From: Chloromonas sp. AAM2
Taxonomy: Eukaryota; Chlorophyta; Chlorophyceae; Chlamydomonadales; Chlamydomonadaceae
NCBI GenBank assembly: GCA_004335635.1
Contig: QAXH01001636.1
Location: 1-22,383 of the forward strand
Direction of reading: 5' to 3'
DNA length: 22,383 nt
Below the pieces are notes generated by a model. The model made no database searches. It worked only from the letters and a program-made list of their open reading frames with translations, and was not told the DNA's origin. Shown in pieces: positions 1-11,600 of the stretch. How positions within the stretch are numbered: the stretch's first letter is position 1; every line of letters starts with the position of its first letter. Made by a program: the position numbers and the translations under genes.

Positions 1-297
1 CACACACACACATGTTTTGCTGACACACAATGGTTCCTGGCGGTACAGACCTATTCACACAAACTGTCCTAAATTCTTTTTTGTCACCTTGGTCATGTGA
101 GGGCAGGACTACACGGATGACTTGGATCAAAGCAAGGTCATGTGCCTCCAACAACTTCACACTTGCCTTGGGACTGCTGTAGACTTGAGGCTGACTTGAT
201 TAGTCGGGTTCCGGAGCGGTTAAGCTTTGTTCCCGAAATCACTAGTTGGCAACCACTGCTTCAGCTCAGCATAGCTCTGCCCACGTCTGTAGTCGCC

Positions 298-955
298 ATG
301 GCTCTTCTACTGCTCCGCGCCGCTCCAAAGGCTTTGCGGGCTCAGGCTTCACAGTTGCAAACAGTGCGCGGGATGGTTGGCGAGGGGCTGAAGTCGTTCC
401 AGGAGCGCGAAAGCGCTTCTGAGAACATTTACTTTACGAAGGAGGATCAGGTGAGGTGCAAAATGGAGGATCACGAAGGTGGAGGAGCCAACCTAGGGTT
501 GTTTGATGATTCCGGAGATCACCAGCGCACCAGTGATTTCTTACGCCTTCATCATCACCTCGTGGACTGTATTTGCACCGCAATGCGTATGCAGCGCATT
601 TTCTCCAAGCTTCTCAACAAAGTGAAGCAGCAGAGTGACGTCGTGGATAAGCACGCAGCTGCTGGTGTCAAGGCGGCAGAGCTTTCAGCCCTGAAGCCCA
701 TTGCAGAGAAGGTGTGCACGTGAACACCTTATGAGCATGCGTCTGGCCTTTGCCAGTTGTGGTGCATGCTGCCTTCATGCACTGCACTTGGTGTTGTATT
801 ACGGTATCATTTCGGCGTTTGCTTCCGATGCAATGACTTGTGTGCGTACACTGCACTGACTCATCCTTGGCTTGAACCTTGCCTCATGCACGCAGTACAA
901 GATGAGTGCAGAAGACGTTGACAAGCTGATGGCCTGGAAGCACACACATTATTGA
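298..955 (+). CDS. Mitochondrial F1-ATPase inhibitor (IF1-like) protein, 3 exons
   Basis: Exons 298-450, 595-711 and 896-955 give 109 residues. The N-terminus (MALLLLRAAPKALRAQ) is basic, hydrophobic and free of acidic residues, as in a mitochondrial presequence. It is followed by an IF1-like core, GLKSFQERESASENIYFTKE, comparable to the family pattern of a glycine-rich start and a charged helix with an E-x-x-YF motif. The rest is a charged helix ending SAEDVDKLMAWKHTHY. IF1 binds the matrix F1 sector and blocks ATP hydrolysis when the membrane potential collapses. Donors are CAG/GTGAGG and AAG/GTGTGC; acceptors are GCAG and CGCAG; both introns are phase 0. The frame is open upstream to 142, but the ATG at 298 begins the presequence. 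Intron 1 is 144 bases with no in-frame stop, so its retention would add 48 residues. Exon structure is well supported. The IF1 name rests on short motifs and could instead be a related IF1-fold complex I or ATP synthase accessory protein. Confidence 0.68.
451..594 (+). other. Intron 1 of the IF1-like gene, frame-preserving
   Basis: The intron starts GTGAGG and ends GCAG. It is 144 bases long, a multiple of three, and is open in the coding frame. The encoded 48 residues are histidine-, aspartate- and cysteine-rich and unlike IF1, so I read it as an intron rather than coding sequence. Confidence 0.6.
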
Positions 956-3134
956 GTGAGGCAATGATGCCGTGCCTGCCACTGGGCACACAACACACTA
1001 GCTGTCACCAACCACTGGTCGGCCATGCTGCCCACAGAATCCAAATGCTCATTCCCGACTCTTGCAGCAACCAAGTCGGCTGGTTGTTCAGCATTGGTCT
1101 GAGGGCTCGAATGGGCCGGTGGCACCAACGCACAGGACTGACTAGAACTTCCGCAGCGCAGGTGTTTGCGGTATCCGGCGTTGTCAGTAGTTGACTTGCC
1201 CCGATGTTCTCTGTAGCATTTTGTGACTTGTTAGCTGTAGGTTTTCAGGCCAAAGGATTGTGCACTTGGAACATGGTTGAAGTTTATGTAATTGGGGCAA
1301 GGATTATTCGCTCACAACTGGACATCACATGTTGGAGATTCTTTCTAGACCAAAACAGCTCGCTTACCGTCTCGCAGCGATGTACCGGGCAAATGCATGA
1401 CATGCCACATCGTGAAGGTGGAGTGTGCAAAATGCAACCCAGTGTCAAAAACAGAAATTTTCGAAAGGGTCAAGTGCCACAGACAGCAGCTGCAAGGTCA
1501 ATGTCGAACCGCAAACAAAACATCAGGAAATACCGACAAATCATGTCTCCAGCCGTCTATGGCTTGGTCCACCTGCCTCGGTTATCCCGAAGGCCCTTGA
1601 CATCAGCACCTTCTCCTGGACTAGTATACACTTTTTTTGCAGTCTGCACTTTGGTATCAGTTCAGTCAAAGTCTACAGTATGTGGTTCCAGGCACTACAC
1701 GCGTACGAGGGTCTGTTTAAAAGATGTATAACACAACCAAAAACTTCAAACCTGATGGGCGGGTCACAAAGTGAGAAAGCATACCACATCGGCGCGTCTA
1801 CCACACTAAAGGTGTGTCACTGGAACCTTGCAGCACCAGAAGGATGGTATGCTATCAAATCGGCAAGCTCACCAGACCCGAAGCCCTTGAATGTGGTTGA
1901 AGGTCAGCAGCAGCTGCTGTTGTACTACTACTGTTGGGTGTGTTTGGGTGTGTCATGAGTGTGTTTAGGGCTTACTTAACTGAGCCGCTCCTTACTTTTT
2001 GCTCAAGCTCTTTCGACCAGGCACAGAGCAATGCCAAGGCAAACCCATTTGCCAGTGCCCATCAAACTCACGACATGAAAGCATACAAGCGCAGTGCATT
2101 ACGGCAATCATGCGCACTTGATTGACAGAGATGCGTGCCCATGGCATGCCATAGCTCATCCTGGTTCTCTCACTCTCTCTGTAAACCACGCATGACTGCC
2201 TCAACTACACTCACAAGTCTGTAACAGTGTCTCTTAGTGTCATTTGTCGACAAGTGAGAACGCTTTGCCACGCTCTGCAAGCATCCACTTCAATCGCCAC
2301 ATGTCGTCCACATGTTGTCAGATAACACTGTTGAGAGGAGAGGGAAATGAATCATCTGCTGTCTGTCGCAGTCACATCCAATCTTTCAATGCAAGATGAA
2401 GCCAGGATTGGATTTCTGTATTCGGTGTTGAACAGAGCAGCTTCCTCTGAAAAGGGCAAATGCAGGCCTCTGTTCCAGGTATCCTTGACTCATTCCCGGC
2501 TTGCATAACCCAAACCAAGAGTTTGCTGCAATGCACGACCGGACAACATGCACTTCTGAGGCCTCATGACAGGAGCGGACAGAATGCATCTCCACCTGTT
2601 GTCAGCAGTGTTGTTAAGAGCAGTGTTTATCCGTCAAACGCTCCTAATGGCACACGAACGTGGGACGTGCAGCGGCCAAAGTCAGCATGAAGGCTGAGCC
2701 AACGTACCTATACAAGCCCTGGCCAGGCTGCCATGTCCGTGCTGTACTCATGCACCGGTCGGTACAGCCCAGGAAGGGATAGGTTCCAATCCGAAACCTG
2801 TGGTGGTGTGCAACCTGTCGTGCTAAGTATCTACTAACTGACGTGAGCGCCATGCTAACCTGGTTTTGGTGCACATACAAGGCTGTCAGCAACACCACAA
2901 CTTGTGAAGTGTGGATCTGATCAAGGCCACCACCCTAGAAGAGAAGCCAGCCCACGACTTGTTGCCTGAAGCCCGCAAGGATGACAGACCAGTCCTGGGC
3001 TCAGCAGCGTACTGTTACTGACAAACCAGTGTCCACAACGCATGCATCATAGGTGCCCTGGGCGCTTGACATCCGTCATGCATCATCACGGAAAGGGACT
3101 GTTCCTCTTTGCCCCAGGCACGGTAGCACAAACC
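956..3134. other. Intergenic stretch between convergent genes, nothing recognised
   Basis: This holds the 3' ends of the IF1-like gene (plus) and the glycosyl-enzyme gene (minus), which converge. Several ORFs of 60-180 codons occur on both strands, but none shows a recognisable motif, plausible splicing or a signal peptide. The longest, 1204-1731 and 1425-1958, overlap each other in different frames and look like chance. No TTACA (minus-strand TGTAA) was found just after the minus-strand stop at 3135. Confidence 0.5.
1287..1291 (+). promoter_or_regulatory. Candidate poly(A) signal TGTAA of the IF1-like gene
   Basis: TGTAA is the usual polyadenylation signal of volvocine and related green algae. 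This copy is about 330 bases after the stop codon, a normal 3' UTR length for such genes. A five-base word is common by chance, so support is modest. Confidence 0.35.
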
Positions 3135-4435
3135 TTATCGGATGTGTGATGTGAAGTAGAAGGCAGTGGCTTGTGCAGTCAGCATGAGCAGGATGCCGAT
3201 GGCTAAATTTGCTGCACAGCGCCGCCGGCTGTTCTGCCATGCCTTTGCCAGGAGCGTGCACATGCCCCCGCATATCAGGCCGCCCAAAAGCGTCCAGAAC
3301 AACGCCTGGATGGCCAGCTGAGCGCCCAGACAGGACATGCACTGTACACAGCCATCACCAATGGGTTGCAGGTAGATCCGAGAAATCCTGAAAGCGAGGT
3401 TGTAGCGGGAGACGGATTCCTGGTGCTCCAACCCAATGGCTGGCCAGGGAACCCGTGCCTTATCTGGTACACAGCCCTGTCTGTAGCGAATGTACGATGT
3501 GTAGGGTTTGGGCAGACGGTGTCCCCGACTCACAACCTGTGCGCATGGCAGAAAAGAGAATTGGTGATGAGAATGACTCAATTTCACAACTGCCTGTTCC
3601 TTTTTCCTGGTCCATGGCAAGTTCTGTGCACATGCCACTTGCAGAGGATGATGTACCCGCACCCATGAATGTCAAGCTTAAATGAAGACCTGGTACAAAA
3701 AGGCATTGTAGTGCACTCAAAACTGCCTTTGCATGTGCGCACCTCGATTGGTTCAGAAGAGGCTAGCGGGTCTGCTGATGTCTTCTTGACGCTCCACATA
3801 CAGTGTGTTTCGCGCGGCAGGCAGCTGAAGTTATTGTGCCAGATCATAATGGTGAGGGCTGTCTGGTCGAAGTTGTGATTTATCCTGCTGGATCCTTTGG
3901 GGGCGATGCACTCCTGCTCGTGCATGGAGCAGTTGATCACTGGTTGAAGAACCAATCGGTCAGCATCACTGCAAGCAACAGAGTCAAACCAAGCACGTGA
4001 GGGCAGTTTGCAGTGGATGTGCTGTTTGGCAGCCAGAAGCCCAATCCATGGCCTGTGCACAATGACAACGGGGAAACACGTACAAAGCTCAGCGTGCTGG
4101 CATCAGCAGGCTGCAGCGGCATGCCAGGAACAAAGCAAGATCGAGTGCAGGCAGGCAGGCACTACCCACATGTGCATTGCTTCAGGGCCTCGTGGTAACC
4201 AGGTAGGCTCACCTGCCACGCACGAAGCCTTGCAAACCACCCGCACAGAACTGCCAGTTCTTGATGGTCGCCCATTGGTCCGACAGGCCGTAGAAGTCGA
4301 CCATGTTCTTGGTAAAGGTGTACATGGGGTCGCCTATGCTGTCCTCTTGCATGGCGCTCACATGCCCGTACTGGGCCAGCTCTCGCCGCATACTGCACTC
4401 AAGCAAAACACAGCAAAAACGACACTCTGAAAGGA

Positions 4436-4468
<33 letters not shown>

Positions 4469-7400
4469 AGCAGCTCTCATGCACAGGACAAAGCAACCAG
4501 ACAGTCGCAATGGCAAGTGATCAATCTGCTACACCACTAGCATCTGTACTGCTGCACTGCGAGCTGACCCTTCACCCACGTTGTCATATCCGTCCGCAAT
4601 TCCAATCCGGAGTCAATCCACAGCACAGCGTTGTTTGTCAGCATGGCCTCTGCCAGCACCAGGGTCTTGAAGGCGTAGTTGCGCACGTCCAGGACGTGGG
4701 CTGGGTACTTCTCATAGGGAAACCGACGCACCTGAATGCACATGCATAACGCATTCCTTAGTTTGAAATTCTTTTCAACTCCTCGAGTCATTGGATGACA
4801 CATGCACACTTGTACGCTTGCCTGCCTCAACACCCCAATGCCAAGCAAACTCTTGCTCACCTCAACGTTCTCCCAGCACATCATTTTGGCCAGCTGACTC
4901 TGTGAGAAGCCCAGGTCATAGATCACAATCTTCTGGTGCGGTTCCCACACGTGCACACTGCCAATCATGTTGGACATGCGGTCAAAAAAAGAGGCCGTGG
5001 CGCCGCTCACGATCACCAGGTCCGACAGGTTGTAGGGCCCGGCAGGGTCCTGATGCCGCACAGGGGGTGTGGGGATGACATTCACCTGCAACCATACAAC
5101 ACGAGCAGAAGATAATTCCAGAGGACAATCGCACACAGCACCTGAACATGCTTTCTGACACGTCCTGACATAAGCCCAAGCATCATCCCGATTGTCTACC
5201 GTGGTGCACACAAACATACACATGCCATGTGCTCAGGGCCTGATGGCCGCAGCTGGCATTTCCACTGGTGCTGCTGCTGGCGTTGCTTGCATGAACACCC
5301 CTTAGCTTCTTCACCTTGACCTTCACAAGGTGTATCGCTGCAGCAGGCGACATGCCTGTCACACACCTTGACCAACTGCCTGGGGCACCAGAAGAGCTGT
5401 GGGATGAATGAAAACGTGACCAGAATGAGCACAATGGCGAGCGTCATGATGCTCAGCAACTGTATCTCAGGCGCCATGCTCCAAATGAACTTGCACCATG
5501 AAGTCCACACTCGCCCCAAGCCTGCAACCATTGCACACAGCAGGCGATGTTAGAAGCCCAGGCTAAAGTGGTACAATCAGACATGCGAACTGGCATACAT
5601 GGCTTTGTCATTTGAAGTACTCATGTGCATGACTTTTGGCACGCGTGCTAACGAACAGGCCAGGCTTAGAGAGCACCTCACCTGTCTGCCCTTTGCATGC
5701 TGCCCGAAGCCATTGCGACCGTGCCAGCCAGTTGAAAATGCGTCCTGACGTGTGCAGCAACAGGTACGTGAAGCAAACCAGCATCAACTGGGCTACGTCA
5801 AACACAAGCAGCCTGTGCTTGAAGCGCACAAATGACGCCTCATGCCGGAAGAAGTGGTGTTTGCCATCTTTGTACCGATCGCCATCCACCAGGCCGTACC
5901 ACGAGCCTGCCATGCCCACCTGCACGTGCAGGGACATGCAGCAGGAAGTTAAAATACAAATGAGCGGGTAAGGCGCCGGATAGTGAACTCCAGCTCTCAA
6001 TGCAGTGGTCACAAATTCATGTAACCCTTGCACATGTCAGTTATGATCATGCCGGAAGGGGTGTCCCTGATTCTCTGTTAGGCCCGACAATCCATCTAGT
6101 CATGATGACGTGGGCCCGTTTGCGCCTCGGCGTGTTGCCTGCCGCTTGTAATACCAGTGCACGTCGGACACTCCAAACATAGTCTGCTGCATCAAATCCT
6201 GCACCACAGCTCAAGGTCAAATGCCTGTTGCCCCTGCTCATACACGCACCGGCTGTATGTCTACGTGGTGTGTCCGTGCAGAGTACCAGTTGCCATTGCC
6301 CGATGGCTCAAGCGTGTGCACGTAGCTCTCCATGAACGTGTCATTGTCCAGCGTGGTCGCCTTGAACAGGTGCAGCGACTCACCAAAGTAGTCACTGTCA
6401 TCCTGCATGGTTTGCAAGCGCGTGCTACCTCAGCGCAGTCGTTTGCATTTGGTTCGCATTGTTCTGCTCATTATGGTATATGCGCATTCATCCCAGAACC
6501 TATGGTTGATATGTCCGGCGCATCTGTACTTGCCCATGCACACGGAGACGTGCCTGGCATGCTTTGATGCAACCACGCCATGTCTTGTGACTCGTGCCGC
6601 CCCCTATCTTTCCCAACATGTGCCAATGACGCTAGCCCTGTTGCTGAATTCATGGCACACATGCTGCACCTGCATGCAGCCTGCTGCAAACCCGTTGCAC
6701 TGTTTGCAACCAGCGCACCTGTGTCCACCGGTAAACATGCCCGTCATAGACAAAAGGCCGTCCACCTCCTCGTGCATACCGGAGATCTCCAGATATGGGG
6801 CTCATGGGGTGCTCAATCCACTCGCCCATCAGATGCGTTGCATGGAAGAGGCGTAGGCTGTAACTTTGCTCACCCCATTGGAAGTGCTGCTTGACCTGCA
6901 AGCAATCAGCTGACAATCAAATGACCTTGCCACCTGGCATAGTAATGAATTGCATGCCAGAGGCGCAATTCGTGCATGCTGTCCATGCTGCACGTAGCCT
7001 TTTGATTGACTGTTTTCGAGCAAACATGCCGTGGCTTGATACGTTGCATGCCACAAGACAAGGCAAGCATGAGATGGTGCATGGCATGGCACTGGGCATG
7101 AACAAGGGTGTGTCCAGGACACCCACCGTTGTGAAGATCCACCACTGGCCCTGGTAATGCGTGGCTGTGGTGTCTACAAAGTGTTCGCCAGAGGCTGCAG
7201 TCTTGTTGAAATGCCAGCCCAAGGGAAAGTCCTTCTTGCTGGTCACATACAGCTCCACTGCATGTGACTTTGACTTGTGCGTGTCTGGGATCATCACGTA
7301 CTGGTCACTGTCCTTGTCAAAAGTCACCCATGGCGAAGAAAGCGAGTGGGCTGCAGACAGTGCTGTACCCAAGTGTGTCCAAGACACGCCCATGTCTGTT

Positions 7401-8036
7401 GAGACTGCCACTCCAATCTCTCCCTTGCCACGATGCAGGTTCTTCAGCTGGTAGAATGCATACCATAGCTTTCCAGGTAGGCCTCCTGCAAAAGGCAGTC
7501 ACGGCTTGTGTGAGCCCAAGGTTTGGATGCGCAGCCAGAAAACACAAATAGTTGCTTTTCCACGCACCATCGTCCAGGGGGATAACCAAAGACGGCTCCG
7601 CTACATAGCTTGATGCAGTGCGGTTGCCAATAGTGCTGCAGCTGATCAGCGATTCGTTAGACACCCGAATATCAAGCGGAGACGCGCCGTGTACAAGTCC
7701 AATCTGCCAGCTGCCCTCGTAGTCGAATGCACAAGGCAAAGGCTCGCCATGGTCTATTGGTTTGCCAGTGAACAAGCTGCTAGTAATGAGACCACTGGGA
7801 GAGTTGAATAGAGGGTCCAGAAGCAAAACCACGGCGATGCAAAGACTTGTGCAAAGGTACGCTGTGAAGCCGGGATGGCCCTTTGCCGCGGACGCACAGC
7901 GCTGAAACACGCAAGGCCGTGACAGCTTGTGCGCCCGTGGCGAGACTTTCATGCCCTCTTCCACGCTGCTCTGCCTGTGAGGGCTCGGGGGCGCGCTGAG
8001 AGAGGCAACTTGGTGCCGGTGTACGCAGCAGGTCAT
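3135..8036 (-). CDS. Membrane glycosyl-enzyme: GINT1/GH43-like propeller fused to a DUF1647-like glycosyltransferase
   Basis: Eleven exons read from high to low: 8036-7568, 7486-7127, 6895-6719, 6402-6250, 5919-5682, 5521-5367, 5085-4861, 4731-4576, 4397-4213, 3968-3743, 3536-3135. After one base is discounted near 7440 they encode 914 residues. Order: helix TM1 (about 57-77); a five-bladed-propeller-like region (about 95-415) with WQIGLVHGASPLDI, EIGVAVSTDMGVSW, GGGRPFVYDGHVYRWTQ and SARTHHVDIQP, matching the N-terminal GH43-like domain of plant GINT1; TM2 (422-444); TM3 (484-510); a DUF1647-like transferase (518-781) with KIVIYDLGFSQSQ, VRNYAFKTL, LWIDSG (D632) and GSSRINHNFDQTAL; TM4 (854-877); TM5 (890-910). 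GINT1 transfers glucosamine to inositolphosphorylceramide in the Golgi; its own GT64 domain is absent here. Loops TM2-TM3 and TM4-TM5 are basic, so both enzymatic domains should be lumenal. Uncertain points: the exon 8 end (4576, 4558 or 4550) with the exon 9 start (4397 or 4392), and whether 5531-3135 is a separate gene. Met29 is another possible start. Confidence 0.72.
4445..4466. repeat. (AG)n microsatellite in an intron
   Basis: About eleven AG dinucleotides lie in the intron between exons 8 and 9 of the glycosyl-enzyme gene. On the sense strand this is a CT tract upstream of the exon 9 acceptor and may serve as its polypyrimidine tract. Confidence 0.85.
7440..7444 (-). other. Apparent +1 frameshift inside exon 2 of the glycosyl-enzyme gene
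   Basis: On the minus strand, exon 2 opens in the frame dictated by exon 1 and gives GKLWYAFYQLK. It then meets the run GAAGAAACC. From there the conserved protein continues one base over, as GEIGVAVSTDMG. The first frame soon leaves the family pattern, and the second has a TGA at 7447-7445, just before the junction. One surplus A explains both. An assembly error in a short homopolymer is the simplest cause. The alternatives are a disabled allele, or use of a later acceptor (AG at 7421-7420), which is in phase but would delete the WYAFYQ strand. Confidence 0.7.
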
Positions 8037-8654
8037 TGAGTCAGGCTGTTCTGCGCGCCATGCCGCCGATGCCCCAAGGGCACCGCTTATGCCTGCCCCT
8101 TTGAAGGCATTGTCGCTGCTCTTCAGCCTCTTACAGCTGAGTTGCCCTCAGGTGGTGGTTGGGGGCAATGCGCAGACCAACTGGCTCAGTCTGGGTTGCT
8201 GGTTGTCTTATGTTAAAGCCGCGCACTGACCCTGAAATTGGTGGGCAGGGGTATCACGTGGATCGAAATTGGAAAAGGAAGAATCAATTCACTTGGCGTG
8301 TGGCGAATGACTGGGCTGTGGCAAATGACGAACTAGGACATGTGCGCGAAAAGGCCTGGACCCAACGAAGAAACGCTGAGTTCCACACAGCTCCCTCGGG
8401 CTCTCCTCCTCGCACATCGGTTGTAGCAGGCCTGCTCAATCCGATACAAAGCTCGTGGAGACAACCTGATTACAAATGTGGGTTGCAGACTGGTCGTTCA
8501 TTGAAAGGGCTTGCTCTGTCGTAACCTCAAAATAGCATATTCCATGGCCCTCACTCAGCCGAGCAGGTTTGGTCGCTGCTCTTGGACTGGAGTAAACATC
8601 ACTGACAATGCAGCTCAGGTGTTCAGGTCATCGGGGAAATTCACAGGAAAGTCA
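8037..8654 (-). other. Spacer between primase stop and glycosyl-enzyme start
   Basis: This must hold the primase 3' UTR with its TGTAA at 8474-8470, and the promoter and 5' UTR of the downstream gene, because the two genes run head to tail. A plus-strand ORF at 8159-8524 has no recognisable feature. I see no TATA box that I would defend. Confidence 0.5.
8470..8474 (-). promoter_or_regulatory. Candidate poly(A) signal TGTAA of the primase gene
   Basis: The plus strand reads TTACA here, so the minus strand carries TGTAA about 180 bases after the primase stop codon and before the start of the next minus-strand gene at 8036. Position and motif fit green-algal 3' ends. Confidence 0.45.
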
Positions 8655-11600
8655 TTAAAAAGCGTAGCTAGGCGCAGCTGCCACAGCGCGTGCCACCGCA
8701 GCCAGCTGCTCTCTGTTGCTCTTGATGCATGCGTCAAGGAACGTCTTTTCAAACACGTCCATGGCGTCCTTGAGCCTGGTACTGCTCCACTCCTCAACGG
8801 CCTGCACACGGCAGGGGTCAGCTCAAACTGTCAGATCTAGCACCAAGTGAACACTCCTTCACAGAACACACACAGAAGTAAACACGAGAGAACAAGCACA
8901 ACGTACAGTTGGGGCTGCCAGGAAAAGCAAGTCATGCACGGGATACAGTGCAAATGGATGGACATGCCTCCCACCTTGCCAGCTGCTTTTGCAGGCAACT
9001 CGGCCAGCAGTGAGTGTACAGTAGGCACGTCCTCTGGATCAAATTTGAAGGCAGCCTCCGGGTCAATAGGCACACAAACCTTGCCCGTCTTGGGATGCAC
9101 ACAAAATGGGGCCTGCAGTCCACATTAAAGTAGATGGGCAACAGCATATGTTGTACATAAAAGGAGTGACAGCATGTTGTGACACAGGTGAAGAAGCACT
9201 CCATGGGCAGGTTCGTGTCAGCGGACAAGTTGCGATATCTTTCTCTTGAAACTATTGTTGGTTTAGATCAATGCATGCAGGTAATCCCACGCGCAATCGT
9301 AATGCTTGCCAATGCACCCATGCATCATGAGACTTGCTGCCTGCTGGCATTTAAGGTTTGCCCTATGATGATAATCCAAGCTGCTTGATGGGCAAATCCC
9401 TTACCTGCATCCTTGACCCTTACACGGTGTATTCCTGCTCATTCGCATGGTCCTCATGTGTAGCCTGCATCTATCTGCCTGACCACCTACACCCTTACAT
9501 GGCCACCCTGCCCACGTCACACCTTGAGCAAGTGGTTCATTTTGCGTGAGACCTCCATGTCCAGGCGAGGGTAGGAGTGAGCGAAGATGATCTCGCTTTC
9601 ACACTTCTGCAGCTGGAACCGCACCTTGTTACCTTTGCCCACCTCCTGCACATACATGATGGGAAGGGCATGCAACAAGACAGGTGGATGGGACGGATGG
9701 TTGAGCGTATGAAGAATTGATACCCAACCACCACAAAATGCGCAAAATCCTGGATTGAGCTTTTCACTCACAACTGCACACACCTGTTTCCTGCGATCGA
9801 GCGCATCCGTGAGCTGATCCCACCGAGCTGCATTGATCTCCTTGTTTCCCTTTGGGGGCCGCTTCCATGCATCCATCACCGCCTGGATGCAGGGAAGGCA
9901 ATCGCATGCACACCTGGGACACACCATGCCATCATGCACGTTGTGTGCACTCACGCGTTGTGTGGACGGCTGCTGGTGTGCACGACACAAGCAAAGCTGC
10001 CCATTGCTGGCACCGCTACTTTGCTGGAAGGTTCCCTGCTGAACTTGACAGGACACCTCCTGTGTGGTCTGATCATGTGCCATCACCACATGGTATGGAT
10101 GCAGACAATCTTGTGACGGCTATGAATATCCTCAGCCCAGTTGCAATTACGATTCTGGACAGCCTGTCTTTCCCAGGGTCCCATTGCCTCAGGCCAGCAC
10201 AAGCCAACCTTGTTCACACAATTGAGAAACACATACCGAGCGCAGGCGCAGTGTACCTGCTCCGTGCTCACCAAAGCACATGTTCTGCCCCCGGCTTCAC
10301 CTGCTGTGCCACCTCATCAGGGATCATCTTGAGGATGTTGTTCTGCATGATGTCGTTTTCCAGCAGACGCTGGGCTTCGAGCAGACCCTGCCCAAGAACA
10401 CGCAGAAATGAAGACATCACCAACACTATCATGCTACTTGCCATGCGTGTGCTCATGCTATGCAGAGGTGGTACCAGCAGCCCCCTGGCCTGTTCCCCTG
10501 GCCGTCATGACCCGAGTCTGTGTTGCCATGCACCCTGCCTGCCACCCTGCCATGTGATGACCTGACCACCATGCACCTGCTTCTTGCATGGGCTTACATT
10601 ATCATGCAAACCCATGGAGGTGGAAGGTGTGCGGGCAGATGCTCGCCCCATCATGGGCTTGAGTATCCCCACCCTGCCGGCCGCAGCTCCAAACGATGTA
10701 CCAGCTGCCTCACATCTGCCAGTAGCAGAAGCGGACGCAGTCCAACGCCGCCGTTGGCAGGAGCAAAATACAGACGGCCATGCGATACACACTAGCTACG
10801 TCTTTTCTTCAGATGCCGGTCATGCTGACCTCTATCTGGTGTCACCTGACCGCCCTGATCCCTGCATGCACGCCCATGTGGTTCACCCACTCCCCATGCA
10901 CTCCATGCATGCCCTGCTTTGCCCTGTCTCACCGGCCATGCAGCCCTGAGCTCCTGCGCTGCCGCTCCCACTGACGGGTGCATGGCGGTGCTGCTCGCCC
11001 CCAAGGCGATCTTGATGCGGTCGGCATCATGGCCCTTGTACAGCGCAAAGTAGTTGGCCACGGCACTGCGCTGATCATCAGTTAACTTCCGAGCACTGCG
11101 GGTGCAAGAACGGGGCATGCTTGGTTGGGGGTAGTAGACAATCGCGTCAGAGCAGCAGTGTGTGATGAGTTGGACAGGTGTTATCTGGACCTGAAATGCT
11201 GTAAGCTCTGGCTAAGCATCGGACATTGGGCCCTGTTGCAACCATGGCATGACACCATGCTTTGCGCATCTGCATGCACAAGGGAGGCCTGACAGTCATG
11301 GCACTCCTAGCAGAGCCCAGCACAGCCCAATGTCACGTGGCTGCATTGCCTGGCTGCCCCAACCCACACTCAGTGCCTTGCCTCACCTTGGGTCGCACAC
11401 CCAGCAATGCACACCACGCCGGCCTGAGTAGACCCACAGGATGTTGGTGAACCCGAAGTCCTCGCGCAAGCCCCTGTCAATGATCTGTGGAGCACAGGCA
11501 CACAGGCTCAGGCAGGTTGAACGTGTGGCAGAACAGTCATTAAATGCGTGAGAGAACGACTGACTGAGTGGACCTGGCCTGCCAGTCTGAAACACGCTGT

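Noticed and set aside
142..297. In-frame N-terminal extension of the IF1-like protein
   Set aside because: The frame is open, but the sequence is not presequence-like, and the ATG at 298 starts a typical mitochondrial targeting peptide.
1204..1958. Long plus-strand ORFs downstream of the IF1-like gene
   Set aside because: Two overlapping frames of similar length, with no motifs, no splice logic and no targeting sequence. The candidate poly(A) signal lies inside the first.
4303..4749. Plus-strand ORFs opposite the glycosyltransferase exons
   Set aside because: They are antisense shadows containing the (AG)n tract; family motifs lie on the minus strand.
5196..5531. Separate gene starting at ATG 5531
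   Set aside because: The ATG is only four codons before a good TTGCAG acceptor, the phase matches the upstream donor at 5682, and there is no room for a 3' end plus promoter between the halves. It stays as the main alternative.
6047..6241. Extra exon between 6250 and 5919 in the glycosyl-enzyme gene
   Set aside because: The motif HHVDIQP joins directly in phase to VGMAGSWYGLVDGDR, as in the family, so the interval is intronic.
10505..10949. Coding exon in the 545-base primase intron
   Set aside because: Exons 9 and 10 join in phase 0 with the spacing seen in human primase, and none of the frames here resembles primase.
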